Shown here: piece by piece, positions 49,392 through 59,349 of the stretch
Numbering within the stretch: position 1 is the first letter of the stretch
Layout of the letters: each line of letters begins with the position of its first letter
Source of the DNA: Bradyrhizobium sp. CSA112
Lineage (GTDB): Bacteria; Pseudomonadota; Alphaproteobacteria; Rhizobiales; Xanthobacteraceae
Reading direction: 5' to 3'
NCBI RefSeq assembly: GCF_029051645.1
Contig: NZ_JAACFS010000004.1
Coordinates: 62,001-126,000 of the forward strand
DNA: 64,000 bases
Translations under genes and position numbers: made by a program
The notes under the pieces: generated by a model
What the model was told of the DNA's origin: nothing
What the model saw: the letters and a program-made list of their open reading frames with translations, nothing else
Databases searched by the model: none

Positions 49392-50738
49392 TCAATCCAC
49401 GTGCAGCCGAAGGCAGAGCACGGCGCTGGCCAGCGCCGAAATTCCGAGCATCACGAGCACGCCGGGAAATCCGGTCAGCGCGAAGACGATACCTCCGAAG
49501 GTCACCCCGACCGTGCCGCCGAGAAAGCTGCACGAATTGAGTAACCCAGAGCCTTTCCCCGCCTGCGATTGGGGCAGCGCTGCAAGTCCGAGCCGCGGCG
49601 CCGAGGCGTAAGTGAGCGCGATTCCAGCGCCGGCGACAAAGAGGCCGGGCATCAGAAGAGCAAATCTCGCTTCGATCTGAAACGACGACCAGATGATCGC
49701 GCAGCCGAGCGCAAGCAGGAGCGATCCACCCGTCAGCATGCGCCGCACGCCGATGCTCATTCCAATAGAGGGAGCCGCTCGCGCGAAAGCAAACAGCGCA
49801 ACCGAGAGCGGCAGCAGAGAAAGGCCGGCCGCAACGGCTGACATGCCGAGCCCATCAGCAGATTGCGCCATGAGATTGTAGTAGAGCAGCAGCGTCATGA
49901 TGTCGAACATCACGAGAAACAGGAGGCCGGCGGCGATCGCAAAACTGCGGTTCGAGAACAGGCCGAAGTCGACCAGCGGCTGACGGCGCCGCGTCTCCGT
50001 CCAGATCAGTCCACCGAACGCAATCACCGCCAGCGCGAGCGGGACCATTGCGGCTTGCGGGTTGACGCGGATATGCGCCAGCGCCTGCAACCCCGATATC
50101 AGCGTCACCATGAAGACGGCGAGAATGCCAAGGCCCATCCAGTCCATCGAAATCGTGCGACCGCCTTGCGCGCCGGGATGCCGCAGCAACATCAGCGCTG
50201 CGGGCACCATGGCGGCGACGTTCAACCAGAAGATAAAGCGCCAGCCCGCGTAATGCGTCACGGCCCCGCCGACGAGCGGTCCGATGCTGAAGCCGAGCAT
50301 CAGGAAGCCGGTCCAGGCGCCGATCGCCTCCGCCCGCCGCGAGTCAGGCGCGGCTTCGGTCACCGCGGCAAGTGTACCGGCCACGGCGAACGCAGCTCCC
50401 AGCCCTTGCAGCGCACGTGCGCCGACTACCACGAATCCGGCTGGTGCAAGCGCAATGATCAGCGAGGCGATAGCGAACAAGACAATGCCGGCAACCGAGG
50501 ACCTTCGTGCCCCAAGCCGATCCGCCGCGCCGCCGCCGACGATGATGAATATCGCGGCGGTCAGGAGATAGGCATTGACCACCCATTCGACCTCCGCCGG
50601 ACCAAGTTGCAGGCTGGCTCTCATTTCGGGTAGCCCGGCCATGATCGCCGTGCTGTTGTCGCCCACCGCCAGCATGGCAAGGCAGCAGGCTATCAGCACC
50701 GGTCCGAGGTCGTTCTTGGTGTTGAAGGCTGCCGGCAT
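49392..50738 (-). CDS. MFS drug-type exporter (DHA2/EmrB-like)
   Basis: A 448-residue protein with about 12-14 hydrophobic helices. The family motif A is GGGAADRLGARRSSVAG after the second helix, and motif C-like GFLMLGFSIGPLVGGAV is present. The beginning (AMLAVGDNSTAIMAGLPEMRASL) is the DHA2 start, where a D usually contacts the substrate. ATG 50738 with GGAAGGGG upstream is preferred to TTG 50744. The efflux substrate cannot be inferred. Confidence 0.87.
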   Translation of the reverse strand: MPAAFNTKNDLGPVLIACCLAMLAVGDNSTAIMAGLPEMRASLQLGPAEVEWVVNAYLLTAAIFIIVGGGAADRLGARRSSVAGIVLFAIASLIIALAPAGFVVVGARALQGLGAAFAVAGTLAAVTEAAPDSRRAEAIGAWTGFLMLGFSIGPLVGGAVTHYAGWRFIFWLNVAAMVPAALMLLRHPGAQGGRTISMDWMGLGILAVFMVTLISGLQALAHIRVNPQAAMVPLALAVIAFGGLIWTETRRRQPLVDFGLFSNRSFAIAAGLLFLVMFDIMTLLLYYNLMAQSADGLGMSAVAAGLSLLPLSVALFAFARAAPSIGMSIGVRRMLTGGSLLLALGCAIIWSSFQIEARFALLMPGLFVAGAGIALTYASAPRLGLAALPQSQAGKGSGLLNSCSFLGGTVGVTFGGIVFALTGFPGVLVMLGISALASAVLCLRLHVD

Positions 50739-50889
50739 CACCAATGCCCCTTCCGCTTATTCCAAGCGAACAGTATGCCGGCAAGGCGGTTATAGACAAA
50801 TAGCCTCACCGGCGCGGTCGCAGGGCGGACCGGCGCGCAGCGAGGGTGATTTGCTTTGACAGCGGCGCCTCTATCGAGGACAAGCCCGC

Positions 50890-51126
50890 ATGGCCAAGAA
50901 ACCCGGGACCAATCCCAAAGGCGAGTTCGCCTTTTTCAACGTCGTCTATGAAGACGACTCGCAACGCTCCAACCGCCGCGTGCCGTCCGAGCTGCTCGGC
51001 GGCCTCGATGGCGACGAACCGGCGCGCGGATATATCATGGAGCAGGACCGCGAGATCGCCGAAAAATCCGGCCGCGCGCCGCTCAAGATCAAGAGCATCA
51101 GCCGTGTTGGGGCGAAGAAGAAGTAG
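50890..51126 (+). CDS. Small conserved hypothetical protein
   Basis: A 78-residue basic protein, lysine at both ends (MAKKPGTNPKGEFAFFNVVYE, ending SRVGAKKK). The core is FAFFNVVYEDDSQRSNRRVPSELLGGLDG. I have no family name. It is expected to be translated (ATG in good context), and codon use resembles its neighbours. Confidence 0.6.
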   Translation: MAKKPGTNPKGEFAFFNVVYEDDSQRSNRRVPSELLGGLDGDEPARGYIMEQDREIAEKSGRAPLKIKSISRVGAKKK

Positions 51127-51208
51127 GCTCGCAAGCAACGCCCGGTTACATCAACCAACGTCGCGATCGCCGGAGAGCGGCGTTATCCACGTGCTTAACT
51201 ACCAGCGG

Positions 51209-51380
51209 AGCAAGCGGCACCCCTCTCCCCACCTCCCCCGCAAGGGGAGAGGGAACCCTGCCGCCGACGCGTCCCTGACTCGTGCCAATCACATCAGGGA
51301 TAGCCAAGATGCAATGTGAGGTGAGCACACTGGTACGGCTCCCCCCCCTTGCGGGGAGGGTGGGGAGAGGGGTGGCCCCG
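51209..51380. repeat. Pair of GC-rich palindromic repeats
   Basis: Two stem-loops of the CTCTCCCC...GGGGAGAG type bracket a short spacer (51220-51252 and 51338-51380). A smaller hairpin, ATGCCCGGG/CCCGGGCAT, follows at 51455-51477. Similar repeats recur near 61100-61243. Confidence 0.55.
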
Positions 51381-51416
51381 GGCGCTGCGCGAGAATTTGG
51401 TGCGACCTGACCACAC

Positions 51417-51449
51417 AAAAACGGCGGGCTTTCGCCCGCCGTTTTTTTT
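51417..51449. terminator. Bidirectional rho-independent terminator
   Basis: ACGGCGGGC-TTTC-GCCCGCCGT hairpin with AAAAA on the left and TTTTTTTT on the right. It can end rpoD transcription on the minus strand and plus-strand readthrough from 50890. Confidence 0.85.
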
Positions 51450-51499
51450 GATGGATGCCCGGGTCAAGCCCGGGCATGACAGTCAATACTGACTTACAA

Positions 51500-53614
51500 T
51501 CAGTTATCCAAAAAGCTCCGAAGCTTCCGCGACCGCGACGGATGCTTCAGCTTGCGCAGCGCCTTGGCTTCGATCTGGCGGATGCGTTCGCGGGTGACCG
51601 AGAACTGCTGGCCGACTTCTTCCAGCGTGTGGTCGGTGTTCATGCCGATGCCGAAGCGCATGCGGAGCACGCGTTCTTCGCGCGGGGTGAGCGAGGCCAG
51701 CACCCGCGTGGTGGTTTCGCGCAGGTTGGACTGGATCGCGGCATCGATCGGCAGGATCGCGTTCTTGTCCTCAATGAAATCGCCGAGGTGTGAATCCTCT
51801 TCGTCACCGACCGGCGTTTCGAGCGAGAGCGGCTCTTTCGCGATCTTGAGAACTTTTCGGACCTTCTCCAGGGGCATGCCGAGCTTTTCGGCGAGCTCTT
51901 CGGGCGTCGGCTCGCGGCCGATCTCGTTGAGCATCTGGCGGCTGGTGCGCACGATCTTGTTGATCGTCTCGATCATGTGCACGGGAATGCGGATGGTGCG
52001 GGCCTGGTCGGCGATCGAGCGCGTGATCGCCTGCCGGATCCACCACGTGGCGTAGGTCGAGAACTTGTAGCCGCGGCGGTACTCGAACTTGTCGACCGCC
52101 TTCATCAGACCGATGTTGCCTTCCTGGATCAGGTCGAGGAACTGCAGGCCGCGGTTGGTGTACTTCTTGGCAATCGAGATCACGAGGCGAAGGTTGGCCT
52201 CGACCATTTCCTTCTTGGCCTGGCGCGCCTCGCGCTCGCCCTTCTGCACGCCGTGCACGATCTTGCGGAATTCGCCGATCTCAAGACCGGTGAGGGCTGC
52301 CAGCGACTGGATCTCGTGGCGCAGATCCTTGATGCGGTCCTTCTCGTGATGGACGAAATTCTTCCAGCCTTTGGCTGACAGCTTCGACACACGGTTGAGC
52401 CAGCGCGGATCGAGCTCCGAGCCCTGGTAGTTGCGCAGGAAATCCTCGCGCGCGACGCCGTGGCTGTCGCCGAGGCGCAGCAGGCGGCCTTCGAAGGAGA
52501 CCAGCTTCTTGTTGATGTCGTAGAGCTGCTCGACCAGCGAATCGATGCGGGCCTGATTCAGGCGCAGCGACTTCACCTCGACGATGATCTCGTCCTTCAG
52601 CTTCTTGTACTTGCGCTCCTGCGAGGGCGAGAGCGACTCGCTCTGAAGCTGGTTGGCGATGTCCTGTTCCTGCAGGCGGCGCAGCTTCTTGTATTCGGAG
52701 GCGATCTTGTCGAACGTCTCGACCACCTTCGGCTTCAGCTCGGCCTCGATCGCGGCGAGCGACATCTGGTTCTCGAACTCGTCGTCTTCCATGTCGCCTT
52801 CGGCGGCGGCTTCGGCCGGATCCTTCTCCTCGCCGTCGCCATCGGGCGCGGTGCGGAACGGGGTCGCCGACGGGGGAGCAGCCGGCGGCGCTACATGCGC
52901 GGGCGCGGCAGCCGTGCCGTTGGCGACGGGCTGGCCGTCGGCGCCGGCGGGCGCGCCGATCAACGCCGGGTTCATGTTGTTCTTGGCGTCAGGGCCGGCA
53001 TAGGTGGCTTCGAGATCGATGATGTCGCGAAGGAAGATCTTTCCTTCGTTCAATTCATCGCGCCAGATGATGATGGCCTGGAAGGTCAGCGGGCTTTCGC
53101 AGAGGCCTGCGATCATCGCCTCGCGGCCGGCCTCGATGCGCTTGGCGATCGCGATTTCGCCCTCGCGCGACAGCAATTCCACCGTGCCCATCTCGCGCAG
53201 ATACATGCGGACGGGATCGTCGGTGCGCTCGCCGGGCTCGGACTTCTTTACTTCGGTGACGGCCTTCTGCGTGACCTCGACAAGCTCGTTATCGGTGTCG
53301 TCGTCGGCCTCTTCCTTCTCGGCCTCCTCGTCGGCCTCTTCGGCTTCGGAGACGTTGATGCCCATGTCCGAGAGCATCGACATGATGTCCTCGATCTGTT
53401 CGGGCGAGGTGGTGTCGGACGGCAGCACTTCGTTGAGCTGATCGAAGGTCACGAAGCCGCGCTTCTTGGCCTGCTTGATCATCTTCTTGACGGCGGCATC
53501 GGAGAGGTCGAGCAACGGCGACGGCGCGTCGGCAGAATCCTTCTCCGGGGCGTCCGCTGCCTTGTCGTCTTTTTCCTTGTCCTTAACCTGCAGCGTCTTT
53601 GCCTTGGTGGCCAT
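51500..53614 (-). CDS. rpoD: RNA polymerase primary sigma factor RpoD (sigma-70)
   Basis: A 704-residue housekeeping sigma factor. Region 1.1 is at the start ([26 protein letters not shown]), then region 1.2 ([21 protein letters not shown]). Between 200 and 290 lies an acidic, Ala/Pro-rich spacer. Regions 2 to 4 include [54 protein letters not shown], and [19 protein letters not shown] at the end. Length suits alphaproteobacteria. Downstream of dnaG on the same strand, separated by 393 bases. The terminator at 51417 follows. Confidence 0.97.
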   Translation of the reverse strand: MATKAKTLQVKDKEKDDKAADAPEKDSADAPSPLLDLSDAAVKKMIKQAKKRGFVTFDQLNEVLPSDTTSPEQIEDIMSMLSDMGINVSEAEEADEEAEKEEADDDTDNELVEVTQKAVTEVKKSEPGERTDDPVRMYLREMGTVELLSREGEIAIAKRIEAGREAMIAGLCESPLTFQAIIIWRDELNEGKIFLRDIIDLEATYAGPDAKNNMNPALIGAPAGADGQPVANGTAAAPAHVAPPAAPPSATPFRTAPDGDGEEKDPAEAAAEGDMEDDEFENQMSLAAIEAELKPKVVETFDKIASEYKKLRRLQEQDIANQLQSESLSPSQERKYKKLKDEIIVEVKSLRLNQARIDSLVEQLYDINKKLVSFEGRLLRLGDSHGVAREDFLRNYQGSELDPRWLNRVSKLSAKGWKNFVHHEKDRIKDLRHEIQSLAALTGLEIGEFRKIVHGVQKGEREARQAKKEMVEANLRLVISIAKKYTNRGLQFLDLIQEGNIGLMKAVDKFEYRRGYKFSTYATWWIRQAITRSIADQARTIRIPVHMIETINKIVRTSRQMLNEIGREPTPEELAEKLGMPLEKVRKVLKIAKEPLSLETPVGDEEDSHLGDFIEDKNAILPIDAAIQSNLRETTTRVLASLTPREERVLRMRFGIGMNTDHTLEEVGQQFSVTRERIRQIEAKALRKLKHPSRSRKLRSFLDN

Positions 53615-54007
53615 TCATCAAGCTCCCGAAACGCGCTCGTGCGGAATGGCGTGCAACGCCATCCGCCACTGAATTACTGAAGTCGTCAGCGGGGTGTCTT
53701 TTGTTTGAAAAGCCAACCCGCTAGATCCTTGCTCTTAGCGCGCGATCCTTTTCGGAAAATTGATTCCACTTTTCCGGATCACGCTCGTGCCCCTGAGTAT
53801 TCGCATCCTCACGACGCGCAAAGGGCGGCGCAGACCGTCGCCACCCCTTAACCCGCCATCGTCGGTGTTATGCCAACAGCCCTTGGGTGCCTATATGTGT
53901 AACCTTCGGACTGTTAAGCTTCGCTTAACCCTGTTTTTGCCGCCAAACCAAGGATTTGGCGAGTCTTTTTGCGGGCTCGGCCGCCGCCGTCCGCATCATT
54001 TTTCTTT
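53615..54007. other. rpoD upstream region
   Basis: About 390 bases between dnaG and rpoD. It carries the promoter or leader for rpoD; no other gene is recognised. Short open frames here are shadows of dnaG or noise. Confidence 0.5.
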
Positions 54008-56023
54008 TCACACGCTCTTCCGGAACCGGCCCGAAAGCTCGCCAAAACCCTCGATCAAGGCCTCGGTGCCGTCGAGCGACTCCAGACGGGCGCTGACATC
54101 CTTCAGCCATGCCAGATTGGCTTCACTGGACTCATCGCCCAACGCCAGCTCGGCATCTTTCTTCTCCCTAAGTAGGGCGTGCGTTTTCTGATGCAAGACA
54201 ACGAGTTGCTGCCAAGTGGCCAAAACGTCTTCGCGCGCTGCGCCGGGCTTGGCGCCCCAGACCGCCGCGGTCGTGATCGCCCGCTCAACCCTTTGAAGAA
54301 CCTCGCCTAATCCGCGCGCTTCGAGATCGGCGCGCATTTTCTCGGCCTGCTCTTCGACGTCGGGGGAATGGTGATGGTCGTTGGCGAAGGCTGCGATGAC
54401 GGCGGCGCGGAGCTTATTGGCTTCGGGATGGGCCAGTTCCAGGGCGGCCACTTCCTCCAGATGGTCGTGCAACAGCCAGGGGTGGTTAATCAGGGATTGC
54501 AGGATCAGGGCCTCGCGGCGGGACATGGCGCTGCGCTGGCCGCGCATGATCGGACTGGTCGCAAGCTGGGGGCTCGCCGCCTGGTAGGGGCCGGAGCTGA
54601 TTCCCGGACCCGCTCCCGGCGGGCGGTTGCCGCGGGGGGCGAATCGGCCGGCCGAGCCGCTCGGGAAGGTCCCGCGAGGGGCAAAACGGCGGGGTGATTC
54701 GCCCTGCCCGCCCCCACGGAAATTGCCCCGGCCGTAGCCGCCGCGCCCGGCGTCGGGTGCAAAGGTGCGCTGCAGCCGCTCGGCCAGATCCTGGCGATAA
54801 TAGCGGCGCACGACCTCGTCGCGGATGCCGTTACTGAGTTCGTTGATTTTGGCTTCCAGCGCCGCGCGCCGCTCCGGCGTGGCGAACGTTCCGCCCTCGA
54901 TCTCGCGCGACCAGATCATGTCGGCGAGTGGGCGCGCCGCCGAGATCACTTCCTCGATCGCGACGCGGCCGCCGGTGCGGGCGAGATCGTCGGGGTCCTG
55001 CCCTTCGGGCAGCAGCGCAAAGCGCAGGCTCTTGCCGGGCAACAGATTCGGCAGCGCGAGATCGGCGGCGCGATAGGCGGCCTTCTGTCCGGCGCGGTCG
55101 CCGTCGAAGCAGAGGATCGGCTCGTCCGCCATCTTCCAGAGCAGCGCGAGCTGGTTTTCGGTCAAAGCCGTACCGAGCGGGGCCACCGCGCCGGCAAAGC
55201 CCGCGGTGACCATGGCGATGACGTCGACATAGCCTTCGACCACGATCAGCGGGCTGCCGTTATGCGTGGCCTGCCGCGCGGTTGCGAGGTTGTAGAGATT
55301 ATCGCCCTTGTGAAACAGCGGCGTTTCCGGCGAGTTTAAATATTTGGCCGGAACGTCCTTTTCCAGCGCGCGGCCGCCGAAGGCGATGACGCGGCCCCGC
55401 GCATCGGTGATCGGAAACATCACGCGATCCCTGAAGCGATCGAACGGAACGGGCTTGTCCTCCCCCGCCACCAGCAGCCCCGCTTCCACCATGTCCTCGG
55501 TCGAAATGCCCTGCGCGCCCAGATATTCCTTCAGCGCGAAGCGATCGGGGGGCGCATAGCCGAGGCGAAACTGGAGCTGGGTCGCCGGCGAAATGCTGCG
55601 GTCGCCGAGATAGCCGCGCGCCTTGGCGCCGTTGCGCGACGCCAGCGTGTCGGCAAAGAATTTTGCCGCGAGTTCCATTACGTCATGCAGCGTCTTGCGC
55701 CGCTGCTCGTGCCGCGCGGCGTCAGGGGTCGCCGCCGGCAGCGGCAGGCCGGCCATGGCGGCGAGGCGCTCGACGGCCTCCGGAAACGAGACGCCTTCGG
55801 TCTTCATCACGAAATCGAAGATGTTTCCGTTCATGCCCGACGAGAAGTCGAACCACCCCTGCTTCTGATCGTTGACGAAGAAGGATGGCGTCTTCTCCTG
55901 CTGGAACGGCGAAAGCCCCTTGAACTCCTTTCCTGCCTTCTTCAGCTTGACGCGCCGGCCCACGACTTCCGAAACCGGAAGCCGGGCGCGCAGTTCGTCG
56001 AGGAATTGGGGCGTGAAGCGCAT
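54008..56023 (-). CDS. dnaG: DNA primase DnaG lacking the zinc-ribbon cysteines
   Basis: A 671-residue primase that makes RNA primers for replication. The first domain has RRVKLKKAGKEFKGLSPFQQ then EKTPSFFVNDQKQGWFDF, where the usual zinc ligands (C-x-x-H ... C-x-x-C) are Ser, Gln, Asp and Ser. The TOPRIM core follows (FPITDARGRVIAFGGRALE, LIVVEGYVDVIAMV, CFDGDRAGQKAAYRAADLAL). After a Gly/Arg/Pro-rich linker the C-terminal helicase-binding part begins near residue 500. I recall that rhizobial primases often lack the zinc site, so this is probably natural. ATG 56023 selected. Confidence 0.93.
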   Translation of the reverse strand: MRFTPQFLDELRARLPVSEVVGRRVKLKKAGKEFKGLSPFQQEKTPSFFVNDQKQGWFDFSSGMNGNIFDFVMKTEGVSFPEAVERLAAMAGLPLPAATPDAARHEQRRKTLHDVMELAAKFFADTLASRNGAKARGYLGDRSISPATQLQFRLGYAPPDRFALKEYLGAQGISTEDMVEAGLLVAGEDKPVPFDRFRDRVMFPITDARGRVIAFGGRALEKDVPAKYLNSPETPLFHKGDNLYNLATARQATHNGSPLIVVEGYVDVIAMVTAGFAGAVAPLGTALTENQLALLWKMADEPILCFDGDRAGQKAAYRAADLALPNLLPGKSLRFALLPEGQDPDDLARTGGRVAIEEVISAARPLADMIWSREIEGGTFATPERRAALEAKINELSNGIRDEVVRRYYRQDLAERLQRTFAPDAGRGGYGRGNFRGGGQGESPRRFAPRGTFPSGSAGRFAPRGNRPPGAGPGISSGPYQAASPQLATSPIMRGQRSAMSRREALILQSLINHPWLLHDHLEEVAALELAHPEANKLRAAVIAAFANDHHHSPDVEEQAEKMRADLEARGLGEVLQRVERAITTAAVWGAKPGAAREDVLATWQQLVVLHQKTHALLREKKDAELALGDESSEANLAWLKDVSARLESLDGTEALIEGFGELSGRFRKSV

Positions 56024-56132
56024 GGGTGATTTGGGCCTTAAGTCGCGGCGCGGTTGCCAACCGATCATGGATATAGATGGGCCGGGCCTGAAAGCGAAGT
56101 TTATCTGGCTTCTTGCCGCTATACACAGGGGC

Positions 56133-56210
56133 CGTCATTCCGGGGCGATGCGTAGCATCGAACCCGGAATCTCGAGATTCCGGGTTCGCTACGCGCCCCG
56201 GAATGACGGC
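56133..56210. repeat. Long perfect-style palindrome, intergenic
   Basis: CCGTCATTCCGGGGCG at the left and CGCCCCGGAATGACGG at the right are complementary, with GAACCCGGAAT-CTCGAG-ATTCCGGGTTC nested inside. It occupies the gap upstream of dnaG. Confidence 0.7.
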
Positions 56211-56252
56211 GAATAACTTGATCCGAACCCGGTTCCGCGCTTCCATGTCGGC

Positions 56253-56821
56253 ATGTTCACGGTTTTCCGGGGCGGCAGGAGCGGGGCGTGGCGGGTGACG
56301 CGGTTTGCGCCAGTGAAGGGCGCGTCGCTTTCGCCGACGCCGGCCCTGTCGGTCGTGCATTCGCTGACGATCGCGCTGCCAATGATGCCCTCGCCGACCT
56401 CCTGGCGCCTGGCCGGCGTCGCCAGCCATCTGCGCTATGCCGAGCGCGCCGAAAAGAAACAGCTTGACGCCTCACCCGCCGAGATCGGCCGGCCGGAGAG
56501 GCAACCTATGCCGCGCTGATCCCGATCAAGAAATCGGCGGCGTGGTGGGAATTGACGCAGGAAGAGCGGCGGCAGGTCTTCGAGGACAAGTCGCACCACA
56601 TCGCGAATAGCCTGAAATATCTGCCGGCGATCGCCCGCCAGCTCTATCACAGCCGCGATCTCGGCGAGCCCTTCGACTTCCTGACCTGGTTCGAATACGC
56701 GCCCGCGCATGCGGACGAGTTCGAGGAACTGGTCCGCACGCTGCGCGCCACCGAGGAATGGCGCTATGTCGAACGCGAGGTAGATATCAGGATGGAGCGC
56801 GAACGGCTGGATGCGGGGTGA
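56253..56821 (+). pseudogene. cld: Chlorite dismutase, short type, frameshifted
   Basis: A chlorite dismutase of about 189 codons split by a single-base deletion. The first frame gives MFTVFRGGRSGAWRVTRF up to RLAGVASHLRYAERAEKKQL. The second resumes as ATYAALIPIKKSAAWWELTQ and continues through SHHIANSLKYLPAIARQLYH to TEEWRYVEREVDIRM. The shift lies at about 56494-56501, in GGCCGGAGAGGC. The total length, 569 bases, is one short of 190 codons. The proximal His (second His of SHH) and distal Arg (in AIAR) are both kept, 13 residues apart as in the Nitrobacter enzyme. It may be a genuine pseudogene or a base-call error. Confidence 0.75.
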
Positions 56822-56989
56822 TCAGCTCTCGTGCCCCGGATGCTGCGCAGCGCGAAAGTGCTGCGCTGCTAAGCCAGGGCCTATGGCTGCGATATAACAC
56901 GTCGGGCATGGGTCCCGGCTCTGCGGTGCAACGTACCGGACGATGCTCGCATCGCCAGGGAACGCTACGCCGCGTCCGGGACAAGAGAT

Positions 56990-57388
56990 TCATTTCTCCA
57001 GAAATTTCCCAGAGGCGATCTGCGGCAGGCCGGTGACGGGCCAGTTGTAGACATAGGTCCACGCCTCGCCTTCCGCGCCGTCCACCTGCGTCACGGTCAG
57101 CATGAGACGGACATATTCGGTCGGCTCCGGAAAGCCGGCGCCGCAGGCTTCATACATGTCGAGTTCGCCGAGCAGCGCGTCGCGGTCGCGCAAGCGGTAC
57201 AATTCGCCGAACACGATGTCGGCAGGTTCATCCGACAGCACCAGCCCCGGATAATGCTTGATGAGATAGAGCCGGCCGCGGCAGGTGGCGTTCCCCAAAA
57301 AATCCGCGCTGCGCGACAACAATTGCGCCATCGGATGGTCGAAGCCGCGCATCAGCGTGCCGTAGACGAACAGTCGATCTGAAATCAT
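56990..57388 (-). CDS. Gamma-glutamylcyclotransferase-like (GGCT) protein
   Basis: A 132-residue AIG2/GGCT-fold protein. Key segments are LFVYGTLMRGFDHPM (the YGxL motif), GRLYLIKHYPGLVLSD and VFGELYRLRDRDALLGELDMYE, where the Glu in GELD is the usual catalytic residue. The C-terminus has WTYVYNWPVTGLP. It may cleave gamma-glutamyl peptides or amines. It is next to the transglutaminase gene but a repeat lies between them. Confidence 0.8.
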   Translation of the reverse strand: MISDRLFVYGTLMRGFDHPMAQLLSRSADFLGNATCRGRLYLIKHYPGLVLSDEPADIVFGELYRLRDRDALLGELDMYEACGAGFPEPTEYVRLMLTVTQVDGAEGEAWTYVYNWPVTGLPQIASGKFLEK

Positions 57389-57399
57389 GGGCTTCCTAT

Positions 57400-57500
57400 G
57401 TCATTGCGAGCCAACGGGTCGCGCGAATGCGCGCCCGATGACAGGCTCCGCGAAGCAATCCATAGGCTGCACGCGGGGACATGGATTGCTTCCGGCTTCG
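57400..57500. repeat. Intergenic TCATTGCGAGCC-type repeat
   Basis: Starts TCATTGCGAGCCAACGGG and ends near GGATTGCTTCCGG. It contains the complementary CGAAGCAATCCA, a common alphaproteobacterial element. Confidence 0.5.
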
Positions 57501-57536
57501 TGAGTTGCGGCTGACAAGTCGTCGCTAATGCCATGG

Positions 57537-58445
57537 TCAAACCTTCTCCGCTTTCTGCTCCGCCTTCGCTTCACCAACCGAAACGACGTTGATGTCGACC
57601 TCCATCCCGGCGAACGCGTCCGGAGAGCCGAGATAAGTGCCATGCAGCGGGATCGCCTGGCGCGGGTCGCGCGCCACGGCGACGCGGATCAGGTCGCGGG
57701 TGCCGACGATGCCGTTGGTCGGATCGAACTCGATCCAGCCGGCGCTCGGCAGATAGACCTGCACCCAGGCGTGCGTAGAGCCGCCGCCGACATAGCCATG
57801 CGCGCTGTCGCCGGGAATGAAGACATAACCGGAGACGAAACGCGCAGCGATGCCTAGCCGGCGCAGCGCCTCGATCATGAACAGCGCATAGTCGCGGCAG
57901 GTCCCGGAGCCGGTCTGCAGCGTGTCGAGCGGATGCTGGGTGCCCTGCTCGTACCGTTTGCGGTAGTTGAAGGCCTCGCGGATGCCATGCGTCAAGCCGC
58001 TTAGAATACTGAAAGTCGGCGTTGGCCCCTCCGCGTCGAGAAATTTCCGCGCCCATGCCGACAACTCGCCATTGGGATCGCCATACTGCGGCGTGATGAA
58101 CTGCAAGAGATCGGGGAGTTCCTCATCATCGTAGAGGAATGGATAGAAATAGGCGGGATCCTCGGCGGTCAGCGCAAACTCCTCCGCCGGATTGTGCTCG
58201 ACGGTGGCGGTCGCGGTGAACGAGAGCGTATCGGCGCGCTCGTCGAAAGTCGCGATCGCGACGCTGTTGCCGAACACGTCGTGGATCCAGCGGAGTTGCA
58301 TCGGCTGCGGCTCGATCGCGAGGTGGCTCGTGAGGATGCGCAGATCATGTCCCGGCAGCGGCCGCAACATGATGCGATGTTCGCCGAATGCGACCGGGCG
58401 CGTATAGCGATAAACGGTCTTGTGATGGATGGTCAGGCGCGGCAT
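57537..58445 (-). CDS. Transglutaminase-like cysteine protease-fold protein
   Basis: A 302-residue protein of the transglutaminase-like family (PF01841). The N-terminal part is beta-rich (TIHHKTVYRYTRPVAFGEHR, MLRPLPGHDLRIL). The catalytic triad is Cys183 in GSGTCRDYALFMIEALRRLG, His225 in STHAWVQVYL and Asp241 in IEFDPTNG. Bacterial relatives act on peptides or as proteases; no substrate is known. It is divergent from the N-formylglutamate amidohydrolase gene. Confidence 0.85.
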   Translation of the reverse strand: MPRLTIHHKTVYRYTRPVAFGEHRIMLRPLPGHDLRILTSHLAIEPQPMQLRWIHDVFGNSVAIATFDERADTLSFTATATVEHNPAEEFALTAEDPAYFYPFLYDDEELPDLLQFITPQYGDPNGELSAWARKFLDAEGPTPTFSILSGLTHGIREAFNYRKRYEQGTQHPLDTLQTGSGTCRDYALFMIEALRRLGIAARFVSGYVFIPGDSAHGYVGGGSTHAWVQVYLPSAGWIEFDPTNGIVGTRDLIRVAVARDPRQAIPLHGTYLGSPDAFAGMEVDINVVSVGEAKAEQKAEKV

Positions 58446-58545
58446 CGTCAGACAATCATCGATTCTGCACTAAACATCCAGACGCCCCCTGCCCAATTCC
58501 GGATCGGTATGCCGCTTCGCTAGGCACTGCTTGAAGGAAAATGCT

Positions 58546-59349
58546 TTGGACGACGCCACCGATACTGCCCTGCTTCTTAGCGCCGAAGACGTTCCTCCGG
58601 TCCGCGAATTCAACGCAGCGGGGCGGTCGCCGTTCCTGTTGACCTGCGACCATTATGGACGGCTGATCCCGCGCGCGCTCGGCGATCTCGGCCTGCCCGA
58701 GAGCGAACTGGTGCGGCATATCGCCTGGGACATCGGCATTGCCGGCGTCGCGGAGGCGCTCTCAAGACATCTCGACGCCCACCTGATCGTGCAGCGCTAT
58801 TCGCGGCTCGTTATCGACTGCAACCGTCCGCCCCACGTCGCAAGCTCGATCCCGCGCATCAGCGAGGCCACCACGATTTCAGGCAATGAGGGCATTTCGC
58901 GCGAGGCCGCCGCGATACGGCGCGCGCAGATCTTCGATCCCTACCACCGGCGCATCGGCGAGATCATCGACCAGCGCGGCAGCGCTGATATGCCGACGGT
59001 GCTGCTGTCGCTGCACAGCTTTACGCCCATCTATGCCGGAATCGCGCGGCCCTGGCACATCGGCACGCTCTATCATCGCGACACGCATCTGCCGCCGCTG
59101 CTGCTGCAATCGCTGCGCGCCGAGGGCGATCTCGTGGTCGGCGACAACGAGCCTTATGCGGTCAGCGACGAGACCGACTACACGATCCCCGTGCACGGCG
59201 AGGCGCGCGGGTTGATGAATACCGGGATCGAAATCCGCCAGGACCTGATCTCGGATCAGGCGGGTGAGCAGGCATGGGCGGAGCGGCTGGCAAGGATTTT
59301 GGGTGAGATTGAAACCATGATGCGGGCGCAGCAATTGTTGTCGGCCTAG
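58546..59349 (+). CDS. N-formylglutamate amidohydrolase family protein
   Basis: A 267-residue zinc amidohydrolase (FGase). Typical segments are FLLTCDHYGRLIPRALGDLG, VRHIAWDIGIAGVAEALSRHL, IVQRYSRLVIDCNRPP and TVLLSLHSFTPIY. TTG 58546 was chosen because AAGGA lies 8 bases upstream; the TTG at 58531 is poor, and the ATG at 58541 is out of frame. Its stop overlaps the convergent DUF3592 gene by four bases. The formylglutamate of histidine breakdown is the usual substrate, but no hut genes are near. Confidence 0.82.
   Translation: MDDATDTALLLSAEDVPPVREFNAAGRSPFLLTCDHYGRLIPRALGDLGLPESELVRHIAWDIGIAGVAEALSRHLDAHLIVQRYSRLVIDCNRPPHVASSIPRISEATTISGNEGISREAAAIRRAQIFDPYHRRIGEIIDQRGSADMPTVLLSLHSFTPIYAGIARPWHIGTLYHRDTHLPPLLLQSLRAEGDLVVGDNEPYAVSDETDYTIPVHGEARGLMNTGIEIRQDLISDQAGEQAWAERLARILGEIETMMRAQQLLSA

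Noticed and set aside
52460..53680. 406-codon plus-strand frame over rpoD
   Set aside because: Antisense to the sigma factor; hydrophobic runs arise from reversed acidic codons.
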